A stretch of DNA of 8,129 bases, taken from positions 1 through 8,129 of the forward strand of contig CALWKL010000060.1 in assembly GCA_944381255.1 (NCBI GenBank), written 5' to 3'. Under the pieces are notes generated by a model. It made no database searches and was not told where the DNA came from. It saw nothing but the letters and a program-made list of their open reading frames with translations. Positions 4,613 to 8,129 of the stretch are shown piece after piece. The DNA comes from an uncultured Clostridia bacterium. Its GTDB lineage: Bacteria; Bacillota; Clostridia; Christensenellales; UBA1242. Every line of letters begins with the position of its first letter. The stretch's first letter is position 1. The position numbers and the translations under genes are program-made.

Positions 4613-5791
4613 ATGGATACTTTTTCAAATAACTATGGACAGGTGAACAACAATCCTGTCGTCAAAATAAAGGTAATTGGTGTTGGTGGCGGTGGTGGAA
4701 ACGCCGTGAATAGAATGATAGATGCAGGCGTAAGTGGGGTAGAATTTATCACTGTCAATACCGACAAGCAAGCTTTGCAAGTTAGTAAGGCTGATTATCG
4801 CATACAGATTGGTACAAAGCTTACTCGTGGTTGGGGTGCTGGTGCTGACCCCGAGGTAGGGTGCAAGGCTGCTGAAGAAAATTATGAAGAGTTAAATCAG
4901 GCAGTAAGTGATGCTGATTTGGTCTTTATTACTGCAGGAATGGGTGGTGGTACAGGTACTGGTGCTGCTCCAATGATTGCTGCGCTTACTAGGGAGAAGG
5001 AGATTTTGACTATTGCCGTGGTTACCAAACCTTTTAACTTCGAGGGGCGCAAACGTATGGAGAATGCTGAGAAGGGGCTAGAGGCACTTCGTAAGACGGT
5101 AGATTCTCTTGTAGTAATTCCAAATGAAAAACTTTTTAAAATTGTACCAAAAGGCACGAGCATTGTAGATACTTTTAGATATGCTGATGATGTATTGCGT
5201 CAAGGTGTACAGGGCATATCAAACTTAATTATTGAGAATTCGCTTATCAACCTAGATTTTGCTGATGTGCGTACCACTATGAAAAATCGTGGTCTTGCTC
5301 ATATGGGTATTGGTAGAGCGAAGGGCGAGCGTCGTATATTCGAAGCGTTGAGTCAAGCTGTGTCTAGTCCGTTGCTTGAGACCACTATTGAAGGTGCTAC
5401 AGGTATTATCTTTAATGTAAAGGGTGGTATTAGTCTACCTATCGACCAAGTCCACGAGGCTGCCGATTTGATGCGTGAAATCGTAGACCCAAATTGTAAT
5501 ATTATTTTTGGTGCTAGTATTGATGAGTCGCTAGACGATGCTGTAGAAATTACCGTAATTGCTACAGGTTTCCAAGGGAGTAACAATAACCTAATAGACA
5601 AGGAAGAAAGCAGTCAGGCAATGCCTAATCGCGAATTGAATTTTGTCGAAAAACCTTATGAAAATACCGTAATGGACATGCGTGAAGAAGAGCCTGAAAT
5701 GCCAGAACCAGTGCAAAAGACTAGTCGTGTGCAAGTTGATTTTGATGATGCAGATATACCTCCATTTTTGCGTAAATTGAGGGGTAAGTAA
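4613..5791 (+). CDS. ftsZ: Cell division GTPase FtsZ
   Basis: A tubulin-like GTPase that assembles the Z ring at midcell. Its 392 residues are of normal length. In order: GVGGGGGNAV (23-32, first nucleotide loop), the tubulin signature GGGTGTG (111-117), NFEGRKRM (142-149), the synergy-loop motif NLDFADV (213-219) with the catalytic Asp215 and Asp218, a globular C-terminal domain to about 320, an acidic flexible linker (about 321-375), and the conserved C-terminal peptide DIPPFLRKLRGK (381-392) that binds FtsA and other partners. The third loop reads TRGWGAGADPEVG (71-83); most FtsZ have Leu and Asn where this has Trp74 and Asp79. The start ATG at 4613 follows AGAGGA (4602-4607). It is transcribed with ftsA, as the gap of 14 bases has no promoter or hairpin, and a terminator follows. 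Confidence 0.98.
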   Translation: MDTFSNNYGQVNNNPVVKIKVIGVGGGGGNAVNRMIDAGVSGVEFITVNTDKQALQVSKADYRIQIGTKLTRGWGAGADPEVGCKAAEENYEELNQAVSDADLVFITAGMGGGTGTGAAPMIAALTREKEILTIAVVTKPFNFEGRKRMENAEKGLEALRKTVDSLVVIPNEKLFKIVPKGTSIVDTFRYADDVLRQGVQGISNLIIENSLINLDFADVRTTMKNRGLAHMGIGRAKGERRIFEALSQAVSSPLLETTIEGATGIIFNVKGGISLPIDQVHEAADLMREIVDPNCNIIFGASIDESLDDAVEITVIATGFQGSNNNLIDKEESSQAMPNRELNFVEKPYENTVMDMREEEPEMPEPVQKTSRVQVDFDDADIPPFLRKLRGK

Positions 5792-5823
5792 TAAATAAAT
5801 TTACAAAAATATCAAATAATAAT

Positions 5824-5852
5824 AGCAGGAATGTACTAAACCTGCTTTTTTT
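5824..5852 (+). terminator. Rho-independent terminator after ftsZ
   Basis: AGCAGG (5824-5829) pairs with CCTGCT (5841-5846), with an 11-base loop and a T run at 5846-5852. It closes the ftsAZ operon, which makes read-through into the lipoprotein gene unlikely. Confidence 0.85.
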
Positions 5853-5872
5853 GTAATTTAAAGGAAAAATTC

Positions 5873-5901
5873 TTGACATTTTTTGCGTATTTTTTTATAC
5901 T
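5873..5901 (+). promoter_or_regulatory. Near-consensus sigma-A-type promoter of the lipoprotein gene
   Basis: TTGACA (5873-5878) and TATACT (5896-5901), 17 bases apart, one mismatch in twelve. Transcription would start near 5908, giving a leader of only about 20 bases. Confidence 0.85.
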
Positions 5902-5917
5902 AGAACCAAGATATTAT

Positions 5918-5922
5918 GGGGG
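5918..5922 (+). promoter_or_regulatory. Ribosome binding site fixing the lipoprotein start
   Basis: GGGGG followed by AAAGT lies 5 bases before the ATG at 5928. An in-frame ATG at 5916 overlaps this site and would put MGES before the signal peptide, so it is less likely. The next gene uses the same GGGGGAAA site at 7627-7634. Confidence 0.65.
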
Positions 5923-5927
5923 AAAGT

Positions 5928-7580
5928 ATGCGTAAGATTTTTATGCTTGTGATGCCGTTGTTTGTTCTTGTCTTTTTCGCTTGTGGCTGTACCACGGCTA
6001 ATTCTTTTGATGCGCCTAAATCGTTGCTTTTTGATTGCGATACTGAGCTGTTTAATTTGCGTATCGGTACTGCAGAAGAAGAGAATGAAATAGCCTTTGC
6101 TCCCTTGCTAACCAGTGGTACTTTGGAAGACTGCTTGATTGAATATGATAAAAATATTATTGACTATAACCCAGTTACAGGCAAAATGGTTGCGTTAAAT
6201 ACTGGTACGACCAAAATTCGCGCTACTGCTGGAGACAAGACTGTCTCAGTAGAAGTCGTGGTAGATAAAGCGGTGTATTGCTCCTCTCTCGAGACGGAAA
6301 CTGTGTTTGTAGAATTAGGGAAACCTGCTACACTTACCCCCAAGACAAATAGTGGCTATAATATGGGATTTGAATTTTACAGTCTAAGCCCAGGCATTAT
6401 TAGCATCGATGAAAAGGGTGTTATAGAGCCGATATGTACAGGCACTGCACAGGTAAAGGTAGTCGCTAAAGGGGCATTGAATAAGCAAAATGCTTCTGGA
6501 TATGAGGCTGTGTATTGTATCATTGATATACAAGTAATAGAGCCACGCACAACTTTGGAATTGGCTATATTAGATGAGAATATGCAAGAGCTAGAATATA
6601 CTCGTGATGACTATGGTATGAAGAATTATACTTTATTTTCTTCTGATGACAAGAAACCTCTATATTTTTTGAAAATATATAGTGATAAAAGTTTGGTAAA
6701 TTGTTATTTTTCTGACATAACCACTTCGGCAGAGTGTACCAATCTAGTCGAGGGCTCTCAAAATACTAGACTTTACAAAGATTCGCAAGATTATAGATAT
6801 TTTCAAGATGGAGCAATTTATTTATCATTCTATGCATTAGATTGTGGCCGTGATTATATGGCGCAAGAAATTGTCGAGCAGGGCTTAAATTTCTATTACC
6901 AAAGAGTTACAGAAAGAATTTGCATCAATGTATTTAGACTCAATACTGAAAATAATTTTGGCGTGCGACTCTATGAAGATGAAGAAATGACTACTCAGTA
7001 CACTTCTTTAAATAGTGATGGATTGTATTATCTTTATGATGACACTGAGATATTTGCTAAGGTAATTTTTGATAAGTATGCTTTGAATAAATATTCTTAT
7101 GAAGCACAAAATCTAAATGTAACGACTACTAATGATGGTACATTAAAGATTACTCGAGGTGATGTCGCTGGGGTTGGATATTTGACTATTAAGTCGGCAG
7201 ATGCTAGTGAGGTAGAAATTGTACTAGGGTTCTGTAATATGTCGAATGAGACCACCATTTCTACTGATTCAACTCCTGTAGTGGTGTTGTATACGAATGG
7301 TGATGAGCCTGCTACCTTTGAGACAGGGTACACGGTTTATTCAGAACTTGGAGAGTTAGTATATTCACAAAATTGCGAAATAGTATTTCTAGACGATGAG
7401 GGGGCTGAAATAAACTTGGCAGATGGAGTATTGGGGTATACTGATGTTACTTATCCATCTCTAGTGATAGAATTTAACGAAGTTGGGAAATATAAGTTTA
7501 GATTACGAAGTACTACTTATGGGTATTTGTCTTCAGTGATAACAGTGTATGTTTTTAATGAAACTAGTTTGGTAGGATAA
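5928..7580 (+). CDS. Lipoprotein with Ig-like (Big2-type) domains, function unknown
   Basis: A 550-residue exported protein of unknown function. Residues 1-18 form a lipoprotein signal (MRKIF, then a hydrophobic run) ending at FFAC19 or ACGC21; the lipid would attach to one of these cysteines, more likely Cys19, although Phe at -3 is atypical. Residues about 60-112 resemble a Big2 bacterial Ig-like domain: VTGKMVALNTGTTKIRAT, then alternating strands. A second Ig-like unit follows at about 122-205, with SPGIISIDEKGVIEPICTGT as its core. Residues 206-450 are beta-rich, acidic and Tyr-rich and match nothing I recognise. Residues about 448-545 look like a further beta-sandwich. It has eleven cysteines outside the lipobox region (for example at 37, 69, 118, 170, 197, 259, 270), many for a Gram-positive exported protein. 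No catalytic motif is visible. It has its own strong promoter and is probably co-transcribed with the membrane protein 55 bases downstream. A surface adhesin or structural role is only a guess. Confidence 0.85.
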   Translation: MRKIFMLVMPLFVLVFFACGCTTANSFDAPKSLLFDCDTELFNLRIGTAEEENEIAFAPLLTSGTLEDCLIEYDKNIIDYNPVTGKMVALNTGTTKIRATAGDKTVSVEVVVDKAVYCSSLETETVFVELGKPATLTPKTNSGYNMGFEFYSLSPGIISIDEKGVIEPICTGTAQVKVVAKGALNKQNASGYEAVYCIIDIQVIEPRTTLELAILDENMQELEYTRDDYGMKNYTLFSSDDKKPLYFLKIYSDKSLVNCYFSDITTSAECTNLVEGSQNTRLYKDSQDYRYFQDGAIYLSFYALDCGRDYMAQEIVEQGLNFYYQRVTERICINVFRLNTENNFGVRLYEDEEMTTQYTSLNSDGLYYLYDDTEIFAKVIFDKYALNKYSYEAQNLNVTTTNDGTLKITRGDVAGVGYLTIKSADASEVEIVLGFCNMSNETTISTDSTPVVVLYTNGDEPATFETGYTVYSELGELVYSQNCEIVFLDDEGAEINLADGVLGYTDVTYPSLVIEFNEVGKYKFRLRSTTYGYLSSVITVYVFNETSLVG

Positions 7581-7635
7581 AATTTGTATGCGTGTTTTGG
7601 GCAAACATTGCAAATAAATAAAAATTGGGGGAAAT

Positions 7636-8129
7636 ATGACAGAAAAAACAGAAGGAGTATTGAACGCACTGACTATTGTGGGTTTGGTGCTAGTGTCATT
7701 TGTTTCAGTCGTATGTGTAGCATTGTGTATAATGCTAGCTGCTGGTTATTTTAATAAAGAATATGAGCCTTTGGAAGGTTTGAAGTTTAGCACAACAGAA
7801 CCTCTGGTTATTTCAGAGAATGCTGGGTCAGTTTATTTGACAGTGCTAGCTAATACCGCACTCGTAACAGAAGATGGCTATATACAAGATAATACAGTAG
7901 ATTCGAATATCAAAATTACGGTATATGTGGGCGAAGGTAAAAATGCTGTTAAGGATACCTCAATCATTGAGGTACCTAGTACTGTAAAAAAAGGTGTGCC
8001 ATTCAAAATTACTGCCAAAACATTGGAAGATGGCTTTAATAAAGGCGGGGTATGCTACATTGATGCACAGACTAGTGATACATTGTATCGTGTAGCCGAG
8101 CGTATTCCTGTATATGTAGATGTACCAGT
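7636..8129 (+). CDS. Membrane-anchored exported protein, function unknown (3' truncated)
   Basis: The frame is open from ATG 7636 to the window edge (164 complete codons, no stop), so the end lies outside. GGGGG at 7627-7631 is 4 bases upstream. Residues 1-10 (MTEKTEGVLN) are short and polar and are followed by one long hydrophobic segment at about 11-37, then Tyr-Phe-Asn-Lys; there is no clear cleavage site or lipobox, so it is probably an N-terminal anchor with the rest outside. Residues 40-164 are acidic and beta-rich (KFSTTEPLVISENAGSVYLT, later VPSTVKKGVPFKITAKT), a pattern seen in Ig-like/cadherin-like folds, though I cannot name a family. The gap of 55 bases to the lipoprotein gene has no terminator and no convincing promoter, so the two probably form an operon and may act together at the surface. 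Confidence 0.8.
   Translation, partial: MTEKTEGVLNALTIVGLVLVSFVSVVCVALCIMLAAGYFNKEYEPLEGLKFSTTEPLVISENAGSVYLTVLANTALVTEDGYIQDNTVDSNIKITVYVGEGKNAVKDTSIIEVPSTVKKGVPFKITAKTLEDGFNKGGVCYIDAQTSDTLYRVAERIPVYVDVP

Noticed and set aside
1..8129. CRISPR arrays, insertion sequences, integrase or phage genes, toxin-antitoxin pairs
   Set aside because: I saw no regularly spaced repeats, transposase-like proteins or paired small frames; the clean promoter and terminator layout looks like ordinary chromosome.

Overview
The window is low-GC bacterial chromosome, apparently from a Bacillota (Clostridia-like) organism. The evidence is strong AGGAGG-type ribosome binding sites, TTGACA/TATAAT promoters with 17-base spacers, hairpin-plus-U-tract terminators, a tRNA gene with encoded CCA, a collagen-like surface protein of the kind common in spore-formers, and FtsZ/FtsA of Gram-positive type. 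I cannot name a genus. An uncultured anaerobic gut Clostridia lineage would fit, but that is a guess.

Layout. (1) 1-1242: the 3' part of an RsuA/RluB-family pseudouridine synthase, whose stop codon overlaps a TTG-started plsC-type acyltransferase; a terminator follows. (2) 1243-1770: about 400 AT-rich bases without a convincing protein gene, then a tRNA-Thr(CGU) with its own promoter and terminator. (3) 1859-3030: a short collagen-like protein behind a 5'-leader hairpin and a possible sporulation-sigma promoter, then a small membrane protein of the DUF4870/Tic20-like type with its own promoter, closed by a very clean terminator. (4) 3031-3440: AT-rich non-coding DNA with several small dyads, ending in a perfect sigma-A-type promoter. 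(5) 3441-5852: a compact two-gene ftsA-ftsZ operon with its own promoter and terminator and no other division or cell-wall genes in the window. (6) 5873-8129: a near-consensus promoter driving a 550-residue lipoprotein with Ig-like (Big2-type) domains, followed 55 bases later by a membrane-anchored exported protein that runs off the right edge.

How they fit together. Most genes act in the envelope: phospholipid synthesis (PlsC), surface decoration (collagen-like protein), a small integral membrane protein, cytokinesis (FtsA tethers FtsZ to the membrane), and an exported two-gene unit of unknown job. The promoter and terminator pattern divides the window into independent units, so adjacency of the last unit to ftsAZ does not by itself show a role in division.

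The least explained parts are the lipoprotein/membrane-protein unit, which is unusually cysteine-rich for an exported Gram-positive protein; the degenerate phosphate-binding motif of FtsA; and the control region of the collagen-like gene. I found no CRISPR array, insertion sequence, phage gene or defence system. Nothing here proves a new system.
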